64,000 nucleotides of DNA from Corticium candelabrum. Its lineage: Eukaryota; Porifera; Homoscleromorpha; Homosclerophorida; Plakinidae. The position numbers and the translations under genes were made by a program. The DNA is taken from positions 770,001 to 834,000 of the forward strand of contig NC_085090.1 of NCBI RefSeq assembly GCF_963422355.1. Direction: 5' to 3'. Of the stretch, positions 14,481 through 24,794 are shown in pieces; positions within the stretch are counted from its first letter, which is position 1; each line of letters opens with the position of its first letter. The notes under the pieces are model-generated. The model saw only the letters and a program-made list of their open reading frames with translations. It had not been told where the DNA came from and did no database searches.

Positions 14481-15265
14481 CAGACTACAGATGCTTCATT
14501 GTGCATACGCACTGAGGCATAATTGAATTATAAAAGTATAAGTAGTAGATAGATAAACTAGTGAGGGAAGGCTTTAAGAGCAAATATTAGAGTAATCAGC
14601 CGATACAGCTATCTGTATAGCATGTGAAATTTGTTGATCTGTTTTGTGTTGTATGTGTATGTGCTAACGTGTTCCAACTGTGGTATTTCTCTGATGTTCA
14701 CTCGGTTTTCATAGCACACGAAAACAATGCTCATTGCATTGCAACAGCTTTGAACAGTCTATCCGGCGCTCTCTTCAGTTTGTGTCAACTTTCTCATGTT
14801 CAGATAGCCGATAAACTAAAAGAGTTTCTAGCGGTATCAAACTCATTCATAGTTATATCTTTGTCATCTCCTCATTGAACTCTATTTTCCTAAGATTGCT
14901 TCATCTAGTGTCTTGAAGTTGGGAATGGAGACAGATAAAGAGAAAGACCCAAAGTGTCGTGAAGCTGTGTACATTCTTCTAGATCTCGTATGTTTGAATG
15001 ACACCCTTGTTTGTATATTACCAGACTCGAAGATTGTGATTTCGTTATATTTGCAGATTGTTCAAGAGTCTCCATTTTTGACTGATGACTTGCTGGAGCG
15101 ATGCTTTCCTTATGCGTTGCTTCGTGGAGCATACAGTGTTGTCTATAAGGTTCTTATATGCTGTAGTTGCATCTATTGTTTGAGAGTTCGTATGTTCGTA
15201 TTCTATAGCGTCGTCCAGCATCATCCAAGAAGAGAAAGGGCGTGTCGGATGACACACAATATTAG
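7..15265 (+). CDS. NCKAP1: NCKAP1 (Nap1/Hem), WAVE regulatory complex subunit; 5' part outside the window
   Basis: This protein is the scaffold subunit of the WAVE regulatory complex, which links Rac signalling to Arp2/3 actin nucleation at the plasma membrane. I identify it from conserved stretches over its whole length: [67 protein letters not shown] and [20 protein letters not shown]. Exons by GT-AG and phase: 7-84 (start uncertain), 951-999, 1056-1203, 1263-1316, 1459-1555, 2162-2286, 2353-2393, 2577-2668, 2733-2814, 2885-2943, 3370-3480, 3539-3573, 4609-4671, 4742-4811, 5065-5184, 5241-5377, 5620-5751, 5810-5888, 7498-7534, 7598-7700, 8337-8461, 8522-8619, 10952-11045, 11683-11765, 11826-11906, 13378-13459, 13530-13570, 13627-13696, 14715-14833, 14895-14987, 15057-15149, 15209-15265. 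They join without a stop to 2748 bases, about 915 residues; vertebrate NCKAP1 has about 1130, so roughly 215 N-terminal residues lie upstream. The tail is basic (SSKKRKG). The 11906 donor is the least certain junction. Confidence 0.95.
202..349. repeat. (TG)n microsatellite with (CG) interruptions
   Basis: This long TG/CA dinucleotide tract has GCGCGC and GCATG interruptions and lies in the NCKAP1 intron between 84 and 951. The open frames across it encode only CV or HT repeats and are not genes. Confidence 0.97.
5472..5563. repeat. (CA)n microsatellite
   Basis: This CA tract, with one GC interruption, lies inside the NCKAP1 intron 5378-5619, close to the acceptor of the next exon. Confidence 0.97.
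6666..7320. mobile_element. Inverted-repeat element in an NCKAP1 intron
   Basis: The left end, starting CGTATTACCTCACCGTCTTG, and the reverse complement of the right end, starting CGTATTGCCTCACCTTTTG, match for about 35 bases and share TGCTGCATGCTGGTATA. A third partial copy of the arm lies near 7225-7245. I see no clear target-site duplication and no recognisable transposase. The open frames inside (6742-7086 minus, 6974-7204 plus) match nothing I know. It looks like a non-autonomous DNA transposon of about 650 bases within the intron 5889-7497. Confidence 0.6.
7810..8158. mobile_element. Two short retrotransposon 3' ends between (TCTG)n tracts
   Basis: Three (TCTG)n tracts (about 7810-7840, 7941-7980 and 8145-8158) bracket two 5'-truncated fragments. 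Fragment 7841-7938 starts with AATACATATATT after the tract, like the minus-strand retrotransposon ends at 27078, 30418 and 32088. Fragment 7981-8144 is a near copy of the plus-strand 3' ends at 31861-32049 and 33540-33685, including the block ending GAGAATAAATTATCTGTCTG. Both lie in an NCKAP1 intron and carry no coding sequence. Confidence 0.75.
8700..9860. other. Unassigned intronic sequence
   Basis: This stretch lies in the largest NCKAP1 intron (8620-10951). Two minus-strand open frames (9317-9595 and 9100-9336) have unremarkable composition, and I recognise no family. The sequence may be a decayed mobile element, but I found no terminal repeats. Confidence 0.25.
10272..10793. mobile_element. 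MITE with TTA target duplication (PIF/Harbinger-like)
   Basis: The ends are inverted copies: GAGCGTGTTCACA at the left and TGTGAACACACTC at the right. They are flanked by TTA at 10269-10271 and 10794-10796. A perfect 20-base palindrome (GGCATTAGTGCACTAATGCC) and repeated ATTAG motifs lie just inside the left end. No transposase is present. A 3-base TTA duplication is typical of PIF/Harbinger elements, so that assignment is inferred from the flanks only. Confidence 0.72.
11086..11659. mobile_element. MITE with TTAA target duplication (piggyBac-like)
   Basis: The left terminus AGGAGCGCTTCACCGATTGA and the reverse complement of the right terminus (AGGAGCACTTCACCGATTGA) differ at one base. Exact TTAA copies flank the element at 11082-11085 and 11660-11663. 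TTAA duplication is the hallmark of piggyBac insertion. No transposase frame is visible. The element fills most of the NCKAP1 intron 11046-11682. Confidence 0.78.
12048..12544. mobile_element. MITE with TA target duplication (Tc1/mariner-pogo-like)
   Basis: The left end CAGGAAAACCTGTGTAATAC and the reverse complement of the right end (CAGTAAACCCTGTAGTTGC) form imperfect terminal repeats with AACCACC blocks inside. TA flanks both ends (12046-12047 and 12545-12546). A small frame at 12131-12328 has no recognisable similarity. The element is non-autonomous and lies in the NCKAP1 intron 11907-13377. Confidence 0.65.
14418..14477. repeat. (CG)n(CA)n microsatellite
   Basis: A short CG run passes into a CA run in the NCKAP1 intron 13697-14714. 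Confidence 0.95.
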
Positions 15266-15464
15266 AAACTGTAAACTGATCGGAATGTAGACTGTTGCAG
15301 TGATTGCCAGTATTTCACTAGGACGATAAAGTCATACTTGAATCACTTTGACTTGTTTAGTAGTCTTATTTGATGCAATGATTAATTTTTCTCAGTTTCG
15401 ACCTTACAAATGGACATGATTGATTCTGTGCCGTAGGTTGGCCAATAGTGATGAGAATATGTTG

Positions 15465-15556
15465 GTGGCTGGTGTTGAACTGCATACCTGTGTGAATTAC
15501 TTGTGTTGCAGACAGACTCTGCCTCCTTAAGCGCTCCGACCGTCTGGCCACGCGAG
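15465..15556 (-). ncRNA. tRNA-like SINE head or tRNA pseudogene
   Basis: On the minus strand there is an A-box-like TGGCCAGACGG. A Leu/Ser-type D-arm follows (GGAGCGCTTAAGG), then a B-box-like GCAGTTCAACACC about 60 bases on. This resembles the tRNA-derived promoter of a SINE. The cloverleaf is not convincing enough to call a functional tRNA. It lies about 200 bases past the NCKAP1 stop codon. Confidence 0.4.
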
Positions 15557-16063
15557 ACTAGTTAGCATATTATTTTCAAGTTTTAATGAATTAAAGAAAT
15601 AAAATGATTCTTTGCTTATTCTTTGAAGTTTGGAATTAACTATATGGCTAGATCCCTTCAACGCAGCAGGGTGAGGTTCAGAATCGCTTCAGTGTGGACT
15701 CTACCTCAATCTGTGCTCTTGCCAGATTCCTCGCACATACACAAAGTCGACTTTGCTTTGTATGTCTAGACACCGATAGACTGATGCACTGATGACCAAC
15801 GTGGTCAGTTAATTAATTAATGTTGATAGATTGAATATTGTTGTTTCAACCCGTTGATTTACTTTGTTTGAAACAGTTTTAGCTAAACGAGATGACGTCT
15901 TGCACTTACACTCACGTAGACCACATACTCGGCAGAGGCGGAGGAACCGAGGGGGAGAGATAGGGGCATTTGCTTTCTCCTATTTCAAGCCGATGGGCAA
16001 TGCCTTTCAACTAGTGTAATAATTATCATCCAGAATCGACCTACTCTAAAACAAGAGCCTACG

Positions 16064-16065
<2 letters not shown>

Positions 16066-16156
<91 letters not shown>
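16066..16156. repeat. (CA)n microsatellite
   Basis: An uninterrupted CA dinucleotide run of about 90 bases in the intergenic region. Confidence 0.98.
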
Positions 16157-16159
<3 letters not shown>

Positions 16160-19100
16160 TGGAATTAACGAGATACCGTAAAGCTTCAAAAACATGACAG
16201 CAGCAGTCCACACCAATTCAGCAGCCCTGAACATCTTCAAGTAAATGCTAGACAAAGACAACCACACACCTTCTTAGGCTCTTAAAATATTAAGGGCGTA
16301 TTGCAATAACGTAGACCTAGCACCATTGTGCTCCCAATAACTCTCAGACGCGTACCTAGGGGAGGTTAGAGGGTTGCGAACGAACCGACTCACTAGACGA
16401 CCAATCTGCATGCAATGTGTGCACCAGATGTCAATGTAGCCAGTCCTAGAGCTATAGCTGCATGATGCCAAAATTGTGGCCTCAAAGCGCTTTCCGGTAC
16501 ACTTGATTAATTAATATTAATAGTGAGTGATATCAGAAAATTGATCAACTCGAAAAATCAGCTATTCGAGCAAACCAAACTGCATGCTCTAAACGATGCT
16601 TCTCAATCAATAATTGCAAAATTCTCTATATACAGTGCTGTTCATCTGTGGCCCTTAGATATGAATGCCACAATTTTGAATCCTGGTGCCACATTTGGTA
16701 CCATTACCATGGCAACGGCATCCTTAGATGTAGAAACTGTAACTGCTAGAGTGCTGACCTCTGTCCCACGTTCCAGCAATGTAAGCATTTAGACTTCAAA
16801 ACTCCTTGGTGCGCAATATGCGGTGTTTAGCAGTATTACATATAACGGTATACTATATACTTATATTTACCAATGTCTTCCATTAGACCTGTAATTAATA
16901 AATAAAATAATTTAATAAAGACTGTCTTATCGACTTTGCTTGCTACTGTTTCGTGGATATTAAAAATAGACAATACAAAAAGTTGCAAACCTTAACAGCT
17001 AGAGCGTGCAAGCGAAGAGTGGGCCTGGGCCAAGACAAGGCAAGCTGATGGCGACATACAATAAGCTAGATATTTCTCCGAGAATTGTTCTTGCTTTTTT
17101 TTACGTTGGATATTTAGCTAGCTGATCGTAATTGTTATTCTATGGTTCGACGGACGGTGTTGGCACTTGCCGATCGAATTTAACAGTGAGGTTTAATTGT
17201 GGCGTCAGGCCCAGAAGACTGCCACAACAGTTAATATTAATTTATTTTTAAATCATTAATAACAAGTTTGGTACATTTTAAGCAAAACATATTAATTAAT
17301 AATGTAACACAAGATAATCGATTGTCCAAGAGTTGTTGTAAAGAAAACAGTTGATAACATATACTCATTCGATAAAATTCTTGATGTGCTGTATCTTTTC
17401 AGGTCCGTGGAAGACTGCAAACTTGCAACTAGAGATGGGCCGGCACTGCTCCTTTATTACATTGGCAGTCTCGCCTTACATGGCAGAGTGTGCATGGTTT
17501 AGCTAACTGTCTTGTTACTCAGGGGTTGTTAGGGTTTCAAAGTTAATATCAATGGTAAAGAAGCATATTTATTAGCTTAATTAACTTAAAACAATTATAA
17601 AAATTTTCTATTAATGTCATTTACTTTAATTAATATCTCTTTATCATTTAGCTATTTAAACACGACATACCTTTTTTGCCCGAGTACTTTCCAAGTCATT
17701 TCAATCGTACCACATGCAACTTGTCTACCCACCTTAGGTGCTTAATTAATTAATATTTTCTAACAAACAGTCAAGCTCTGAAACCTGGTTGTAAACTGAT
17801 AACTTTTGCCTGGGGCCACAAATTTTAATTAAATCTGAAACAACAATTTTTGTCACCATAGCAACGGCAACCCTGCGTGAATTTTAGTGTATTTCATATA
17901 TAGTTTTACAAACATCTGTCGAAGATCTACTTATCGTTCTTTGCAATTTATTCCTAGATTGTCAACTGCAGCCAGTCCTTGCATGACACAGACAGATGCT
18001 CGTCTAGACACGCACACACTGCACTGGGAGAAAATGCAAATTTATACTCTTTTGCTTTTCGAAGCGATCAGGTAGACTAGATATAGCCCGTACGTATCTA
18101 ATGTGAGACACTCGGCTTTAAGTTTTCAGGAAAGTTTGCCGTTGGCCAATACTCCGCTACTAAGTTTAGAGACTCATGCAGACTATACGTGTATAGCTTG
18201 TGCGCCTCATCGTTTCTGTTGCGACATGTAGCTGCATGTATAGAGCATCGTAAAGGTCATGCAACGTTTCTATCCGCTCTACTTGATTATATACGCCAAA
18301 AATATTTTTGCTTGCAGACATCTAGATTCCAACATTAGTAAATTAAATTTATAGCGTGGGTAACTTGTAACAGTCAACATCTCTACGTACAACTCTGCCA
18401 AGCTAACAATAATACTTCGTGCTAAAGCCATGCATATATATGCGAGTATTTTTAGTATGTATGCCCTACGTCTGGAAAAGGATTGGTATACATCTCCGAC
18501 CGCAATTGCATGTGCATGTAATTGATGGCAACGTATAGTTTGATTGAATAACTTTCCAACCACGAAAATGCTTCTTCGAACACAGTGACATGTCTAGCAT
18601 GCAGTAAAACGGCGCTGCAAAACAGCACTATCTAGTATAGAGGATGTCGGTAGAAGTAAAAACCTTAATTAATTAAGATTGTGTCTAAATATATGTGCTA
18701 TAATTATTGAGGGCGTTGTGTTAGTGTGGATCTGATTTTGTACTGGTTTAGCATTGAGTTATATAAACTATAGTGTCACTGTGGGATTCATTCTTTACTG
18801 CCTCGTCTGTATCGTTGCAACTGCATGAAGCCATCATGTATACCAAGCCTGCATGCATGCATTCTTATGCATTCTTAGATACATTCATAGAGGGTGATGC
18901 TGGGATGCTGGGATCCGTACAAGAATAGTGTTGTGAATTCAGGCTTCTATAAAGTAGTTGAAATTAATGTTTGCGCCTTTGAACAATTTAAATTAGCACC
19001 AACGAACCGGTTAGAAGGATTTCCCGCTATTGTGTAATTTGGCTTGTGATAGACGGTTCTCTCTTTAATTAATTTGGAGTTCGCGGTAAGACGACGTTCT

Positions 19101-19266
19101 AGATAGCAAGCAAGTGCAAGAGCTAACGTGTCCAGGCAAAGGCCAAATTTAGGAAATTATCATCTTGTAGACATTTAATGACGTTGAGTTAGGATACATA
19201 AAGAGTCGAGTCTTAGATAGGTAACTGTCATTCGCTCGAGCGTTGGTGCTCGATCTTTTCAGTCTA

Positions 19267-21457
19267 ATGGCGAGAGCACGGCTTGCTCTTCTTCTCTTGA
19301 CGGTGGGATATAATATAGAGAAATCTTTCGCCATTGATTCTGCGACGAATGACACGAATCACACAAATGGCACAGATCCCACTGGTCACGACCTTACAGA
19401 TGGAGCGTCTGCACCTACGGCGCCTCCTGTAGATTCTTTGCACACAACTCCGCCATTTCTAGCTACAGATCTGCCTGAAACCGATTCTGTCGTCACGTCA
19501 CCGACTCGTCCGATGGTATGGCTAATAGACGAAACCAACTTGGCGACGGAAGGAAACGGAGTCGCTCAGATATCTGCCAAACTGACGATCGACGCTAGAA
19601 CCTTCAGCGCAAATTTGGATAATATCAATCTTCTTTTCACAGACGTGCCACAAGATTCTTTGACATACAGAAGTTACTACAACACCAATCAAACTCTTGG
19701 TTTTACTGCAAGCGGATCATCCGACGAAACGAAATTCGAGATGTCTTGTGACGGGGCGAGAGCAACGGTCGGCGGCATAGCCCACTCGGATTTATACGAA
19801 AGATTGAACGACGGCGGAGGCTACTACAGCCGTCAATATCACAAGAAAGACTCGAGCTCTTCCGACAGCGTGGAAGACGACTTTAGTCCGACGCAGACGG
19901 TAGCGGCGACGGCAGACGTAGAACTGACTTCCGCAGATGAAGTGGATTCCATGGAAGAAGACATTAACACGATCAGCACGTTGCCTCCTATAAACGGCAC
20001 GCGTTATATGCGAGTTCGAATCAGAATCGTTCTCTGGATTCACCCCACCCAAGATCAACGCCGTCGAGGAATCCTTCCGGTGCGGATCGTCATAGTAAGA
20101 ATCATCGTAACGATTAAGGTATAGATATGGTATATTTATACGAGTGCGTTATTACGCAATAAGTGTATGCGAATTCCTACGTTGGCAGGTTATTATTCTT
20201 CCATTGCCGTACGAGTATTATTTGTTCCCATGGCATATCAATTTCAAACGTCGCCTTTGCATACAACCGGTTCGAATTCGTTATCGTATCCGTTGCTTGC
20301 GTTACAGATATGCTAGATTCTGGTGGTTAAGACGGGTATGCATTCAATATCTTTACGGACAGACGGGTGCAGGTCTGCCGTTTGGTCAACCGGGAGCGAC
20401 TACTCAATGGGGAAAAGTCGACGTCGTGTTCAACTATCGAGCGTGGAAGACAATTTCCAACTCAAATTTTTTGGTAGTCAGTGCGGCAAGTGGAGGAACG
20501 TCGGCCGAGGAGTCGTCTCTGCTCGGTCGAGTCGATGACTCTGATTGTATTGAAGTGTTTTTTATTAAAAGGTTTAGTCCGTCGAGTGCGCACGGCGGCG
20601 GCGCCACGTGGTGGACGGGGACGGCCGGTGCAAAGGTGATCACGTCGGATGAGCAAGTGCGATGCAGTCAGACTAAGGCGGGAGTCGATATTACTCACCT
20701 TGCTCATGAGGTCAGTCGTTCTATCAAGAGAAATACCAATTAGTATCTGTGTACAGACAAATCGACTCTAATTAGGTGCATGCCGAAGCCAATGAAGTGG
20801 GCATGCGTTCACTAGGTCACACTCGGGACGGATTACAATATAGTTCTACTGCGCATGTGCAACAAGAAATTACCTAATTAAGAACGAAGATTTATCTCGA
20901 ATCAAAATCTCTATAACAATATTTTTACCCACAGAAACCAATTTTTGTCTACTGTGCAAGTAGATACAGGAGTACCACACTTGCAAACAAACAGATTACT
21001 AGGGGCATCTTCTGCACACGTGCACCGAAGCATGAGAAATTGCTCAGCCGACCGACAATCAGACTGGCACAAGTAGATGACCAAATTTTAACTTAGACGC
21101 ATACCATAGATATGTATGACTATCAGAGACAAACTTACGCACTTACACTGTCAAATTAATGTCCGAGTGTCGCTCAAAAATCAATTAAAATTTTGATGTT
21201 CTTAGTTGGGTCACGTGCTTGGTCTGAAACATCCCGGAGATGGTACAGCAGCATTCCAAGGCGGCAGCACCGGCACTCTCATGTGTCCTTCAGGCTGGAG
21301 AAAGGACAATCCACGTCGCAATAGTGAAGAAAATGGAGATAATCTAAAACAGCCACTACTCAAATGGTTTGTCTCCTTTACACCGAGAGGTGTGGCTGAC
21401 TGCACGAACAGCGCCAATTGCGGAACGTGTGCGGCACACACTGGACCGTCGTGCTAA
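19267..21457 (+). CDS. Putative secreted metzincin-like metalloprotease
   Basis: Residues 1-22 from ATG 19267 form a signal peptide (MARARLALLLLTVG...), followed by a Thr/Pro/Asn-rich segment and an acidic Ser-rich segment. The last two coding exons are firm. 20373-20710 ends in ...THLAHE and is spliced (GTCAGT donor, TTCTTAG acceptor) to 21206-21457, which begins LGHVLGLKHPGD. Together they rebuild HExxHxxGxxH, the metzincin zinc site, with its catalytic glutamate. TLMCPSG downstream fits the Met-turn. The protein ends in a Cys-rich tail. An exon about 20189-20322 (frame giving ISISNVAFAYNRFEFVIVS) joins 20373 in phase. The link from the 19267 frame to 20189 is unresolved: near 20000-20115 more than one frame looks coding, so an undetected intron, a sequence error or a decayed gene are all possible. 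The family within the metzincins is not assigned. Confidence 0.7.
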
Positions 21458-22702
21458 TCTGAAATTTCTGTGACAAATTAGGTAGTGCGTCTAGCTGTAG
21501 ACATTGATGTTAAAGCTTGTAATTATAGAATAGAATATTGTCTGACTATTTTGAGAAACTCTGTAGAGCTGGTACAATCACTAATTATTAGTATTGCTGC
21601 TTTCACTAATTAGCTAACAGTCTTTAGTCGTGAACGGATCGAGTGTCGTGCGCTGTAATCGCGACGTTTATCACGGACAGATTCCGGGTGTATTACGTCG
21701 TAAACACTTAATTAAGTGAATTCAACAGTGCTTTCAGGGAATACTGTCGGATTACTGCTGTGATCACGCCCGGAACTACTTGTAGAGGCTCGGATATCCG
21801 GGCTAAGAGTACAGTAGTTTGGTGACGACCGACCGACTGTATCTAGACTCGACTAGCTCAGATGCAAATGAAGCTATTCCGACCAATACACGAAAAGTGG
21901 TGTCATTTACCGACCAATGGACACAAGTGATGTCATCATAAGACTCCACCTACCTCTCTTTGTTTGATAGCTGATACAAGAATTTGACCATCGGGTCGTC
22001 CATCCTTTACACATGTGTTTAGTCCTTTGCTTTTTGTAAAGGTTTAGCTCTTAGAAACAACGCCTAATCTACATTTGCACGTGCCTTTTTGCTACCAACA
22101 ACCAGGCTTCTAGAGAGCTCGATGGTGATAGTAATTATTCAGGCGCCATACGGTACATGTAGCTGACAGCATGAATTTTCGGTGTGTCTGGCTGAGCGGT
22201 GTTTTTGCAGCTGCAATTATAGATGATATCGTCTTTAACAGAAATTTGGCGCTTTACGGAAATTTACGAAGGAGAACGTGCGTGCATTGTCCACGATAGA
22301 CTACTGTACCGGTTCTTGACCGCCTTTGTAATGGTTATGGGAAGCTAAAACTACTTGCACGTCCCAGCTATGTAAGGGTTTTAGGAAGATAATACTGCTT
22401 GCACGAGCTGGTCTAAGTGTAGGTAGTTGTCAATTCTATAGCGCGTCGGCTATTGTTGCGCTGGTCCACCCACTCTCTCCAGTCCGCGAGTCTACGCGCA
22501 CCCCCACTCGGCGCCCGAAACGTCTGAAGAGCATAGTGAAATTGCGTCCTATTAGACAAATGTAATCTATAGTATATACAAAGATGATATATCTCTACGA
22601 ATATTCTTGCCGCTGCTCAAGCGGTGCGTTATCACGGGTCGACTCTTGCCGAATTTCCTGCATACACATAAAGTTCTAGAAGTCTATTGGTTGGGTGTTT
22701 GA
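21458..22702. other. Intergenic, nothing recognised
   Basis: I see no coding potential, no long repeats and no RNA gene in this stretch. Confidence 0.5.
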
Positions 22703-23592
22703 ATGCATCCCAAAGGGAGAGATTTCACAACAGATCAGTATACCCTTTCTCCTAATGAAGTCATAAAACTGCAGAGGAGGGTTATTGACATTGTCACAGC
22801 ATATAATATGATAGAAGACACTAGGAAAGAGATCACTGATCTTAGAGCTAACATCGCCATGAAACATGAGCACTGGTACAAAGAAGCACAAGAAATGGCA
22901 AGAAGAGTGGGGGAAGAGATCACCATTCCCCGTATCACTGGAAAACAAATTTACAGGGGTAATGTGGAAATAACTACTACCAGTAACTACTATCAAGTCA
23001 ACGTACTACACTGCCAAATTTGTTGACCACCTGCTCAGTGAATTTTGCACCAGGTTCAGCAATGATAGCCAAATATGGGTGTGAAATTACTGCATATACT
23101 ACCAGCATATATATGTGCCCGACTTTTGGGCCACCTAGACCACGTCATTACCCAGGGCCGGATCCAGAGGGGTTTAGGGGGGTTGAAACCCCCTCTTTTC
23201 CAATAGGCGCGGTTCAATAATTTCATATTTCATTAGAAAAGAGAAAATTAGTAATGCTATAAATAACTGCTAACGGTGAAACCCCTCTTTCAAAAATTCT
23301 TGGATCCGGCGCTGTTACCGAATTGGCTTTCTGGGAAGATGACCTCCTTCATCCTGCTATGTTGAAGAATGAAGTGCATGATTGGGTTAGGCTATGGAAG
23401 GATCGTGCTGCTACTGGTCAGGAGCCTCTACCAACTAATTTGATTGATGCTCTGCAACAGTGTGACGCAGATATCTTTTCATGCATCTATCAGCTTCTTG
23501 TAATTGGTTGCACTTTGCCCGTTAGCAGCTGTGAGGCTGAAAGATCCTTCTCTGGTTTAATTAAGTTGCTGTTCATCAAGGTACAAACATGA
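22703..23592 (+). pseudogene. hAT-superfamily transposase relic (ZMYM1/DUF4371-like)
   Basis: The first part (about 22703-22985) reads ...DIVTAYNMIEDTRKEITDLRAN...HEHWYKEA, typical of the central region of DUF4371/ZMYM1-like hAT transposases. After a frame change, YTAKFVDHLLSEFCTRF follows (about 22999-23052). The 23323-23592 part carries the C-terminal hAT dimerisation signature (CDADIFSCIYQLL...CTLPVSSCEAERSFSGL). The N-terminus is missing, frames are broken, and a 162-base miniature element is inserted between the two blocks. It is a dead fragment whose end lies about 100 bases from the Kir stop codon. Confidence 0.82.
23153..23314. mobile_element. 162-base MITE nested in the hAT relic
   Basis: Its ends are inverted: CAGGGCCGGATCCAGAGG at the left and, reverse-complemented, CAGCGCCGGATCCAAG at the right. 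TTACC duplicates flank it at 23148-23152 and 23315-23319. The inner sequence holds further inverted GGGGTTT/AAACCCC blocks. It splits the transposase reading between PRHY and ELAFWEDD. The CAGGG...GGATCC terminus recurs near 42493. Confidence 0.8.
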
Positions 23593-23693
23593 CGGCAATT
23601 TGATCGCTACAATAAACTAAAATGAAAACACAATAAAATAATTCATCTAGCTAACATAGTTGCTCCAAACCAAAGCAAAAACAAAGTCACAGC

Positions 23694-24794
23694 TTATGTG
23701 CTTCTTTCTATCTGTCTTTCAAAATATATTTCTGCTGAGCACTGTGGAGTTCCTGGATCTGGCAAAATATCATTCAGTAATGAGAAGTCAGCATGTGCCA
23801 TTCCATCTTTGACACAAACTACAGGTTTGAATCTGAAACCCCAAAATATTTCATCTGGAATGTACGACACCAATTTCTGAGTGATCATTCCCGTTGCTTC
23901 CATCGTACCTTCCAAGTTGATAACAACTTCAATGTGAGCAGATTGTAAGTCTTCTGGCGACATTTTGTAAAACGGACTGTTGGAATCAATCTTATGTCGT
24001 ACAATGACAGGAAGCAGAAGAAAGATTCGATCCCGACCAGTATCATACCCTACATCTAAATCTTCACATCGTATAGAAATTCTACTTTGTTCCGATGTAG
24101 ACTCCCAATGTTCTTCCTTATGATAGAGTGATGCTCGTATATGAGCCTCCAATATGTGACTCTTTCTAATATCACCAACTCTACACATCAAGTAGAAATA
24201 ATCATCTTCGTGATTAAGTACAATCACCGCCTTATCACTAAACACAACTGTCTGGCCTCGTTCTCGTGGTCTAGCAACCTTAGTAAAGATAACTCCCATC
24301 ATAATCGCATCCAATAGAATGCCAAACAAACACTGTAGTGACAGCACGATTAGTCCTACAGAACAAGAGGAAGATATGATGACATCTCCAAACCCGATCG
24401 TTGTCTGAGTTTCAACTGAGAGAAGAAATGCAGTAGAGAAGTTGTGAACATTTGTAGTACATGGACGCTCATCAGACCCTTTAGCTGCTGACAAGGCCCA
24501 CCAGATGAGTGCAAAACCAATCCAACTCAACATATAAACGGCGCCAAATGCTAATATCAACCAGTGCCAGGGGAGATGTAGCAATGTAGTAAATAAGTCT
24601 TTAAGGTAGAGAATGAATTTGTTCTCGACTCTCACGTTTGTCACCAGGGAATCTCCGTCCTTGCTGATCAAGCGGAATGGCTTTCTAGTCGCATAACTCA
24701 AAGTACTTCCAGACGGATCTGAAACTTGAACAAGTGGACTGTTCTCGTCGCTGCTTTGAATGTTTGTCGCACTTTTACCGCTCGTGGTCTCCAT
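23694..24794 (-). CDS. Inward-rectifier potassium channel (Kir family)
   Basis: This is a single-exon, 366-residue Kir subunit of normal family length, counted from the ATG at 24794 (METTSGKSA). Kir tetramers pass K+ inward at the plasma membrane. Two membrane helices are visible (about 77-100 and 146-172). Between them lies the P-loop with selectivity filter TIGFGD (132-137) and the conserved extracellular cysteine pair C112/C144, with the same 32-residue spacing as in Kir2.1. Residues that give strong rectification in Kir2.1 appear conserved: Asp162 in the second helix (LLDAI), Glu216 (ILEAHIRA) and Glu299 (MEATGM). A basic RPRER follows helix 2, where PIP2 binds in relatives. The cytoplasmic fold is complete (RKSHILEAH, VGYDTGRDRIFL, EIFWGFRFKP). 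The lack of introns, unlike the neighbours, could reflect retroposition or lineage history. Confidence 0.95.
   Translation of the reverse strand: METTSGKSATNIQSSDENSPLVQVSDPSGSTLSYATRKPFRLISKDGDSLVTNVRVENKFILYLKDLFTTLLHLPWHWLILAFGAVYMLSWIGFALIWWALSAAKGSDERPCTTNVHNFSTAFLLSVETQTTIGFGDVIISSSCSVGLIVLSLQCLFGILLDAIMMGVIFTKVARPRERGQTVVFSDKAVIVLNHEDDYFYLMCRVGDIRKSHILEAHIRASLYHKEEHWESTSEQSRISIRCEDLDVGYDTGRDRIFLLLPVIVRHKIDSNSPFYKMSPEDLQSAHIEVVINLEGTMEATGMITQKLVSYIPDEIFWGFRFKPVVCVKDGMAHADFSLLNDILPDPGTPQCSAEIYFERQIERST

Larger units (their letters stand above)
15266..19266. other. Intergenic region between NCKAP1 and the metalloprotease gene
   Basis: A candidate polyadenylation signal AATAAA lies near 15598 for NCKAP1. 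A (CA)n tract occupies 16066-16156. AT-rich ATTAATTAA-type tracts recur. A TATATAAAC-like motif lies near 18760, about 500 bases before the next start codon. Open frames here (for example 16523-16792 and 18279-18563 minus) show no protein features that I recognise. Confidence 0.6.
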
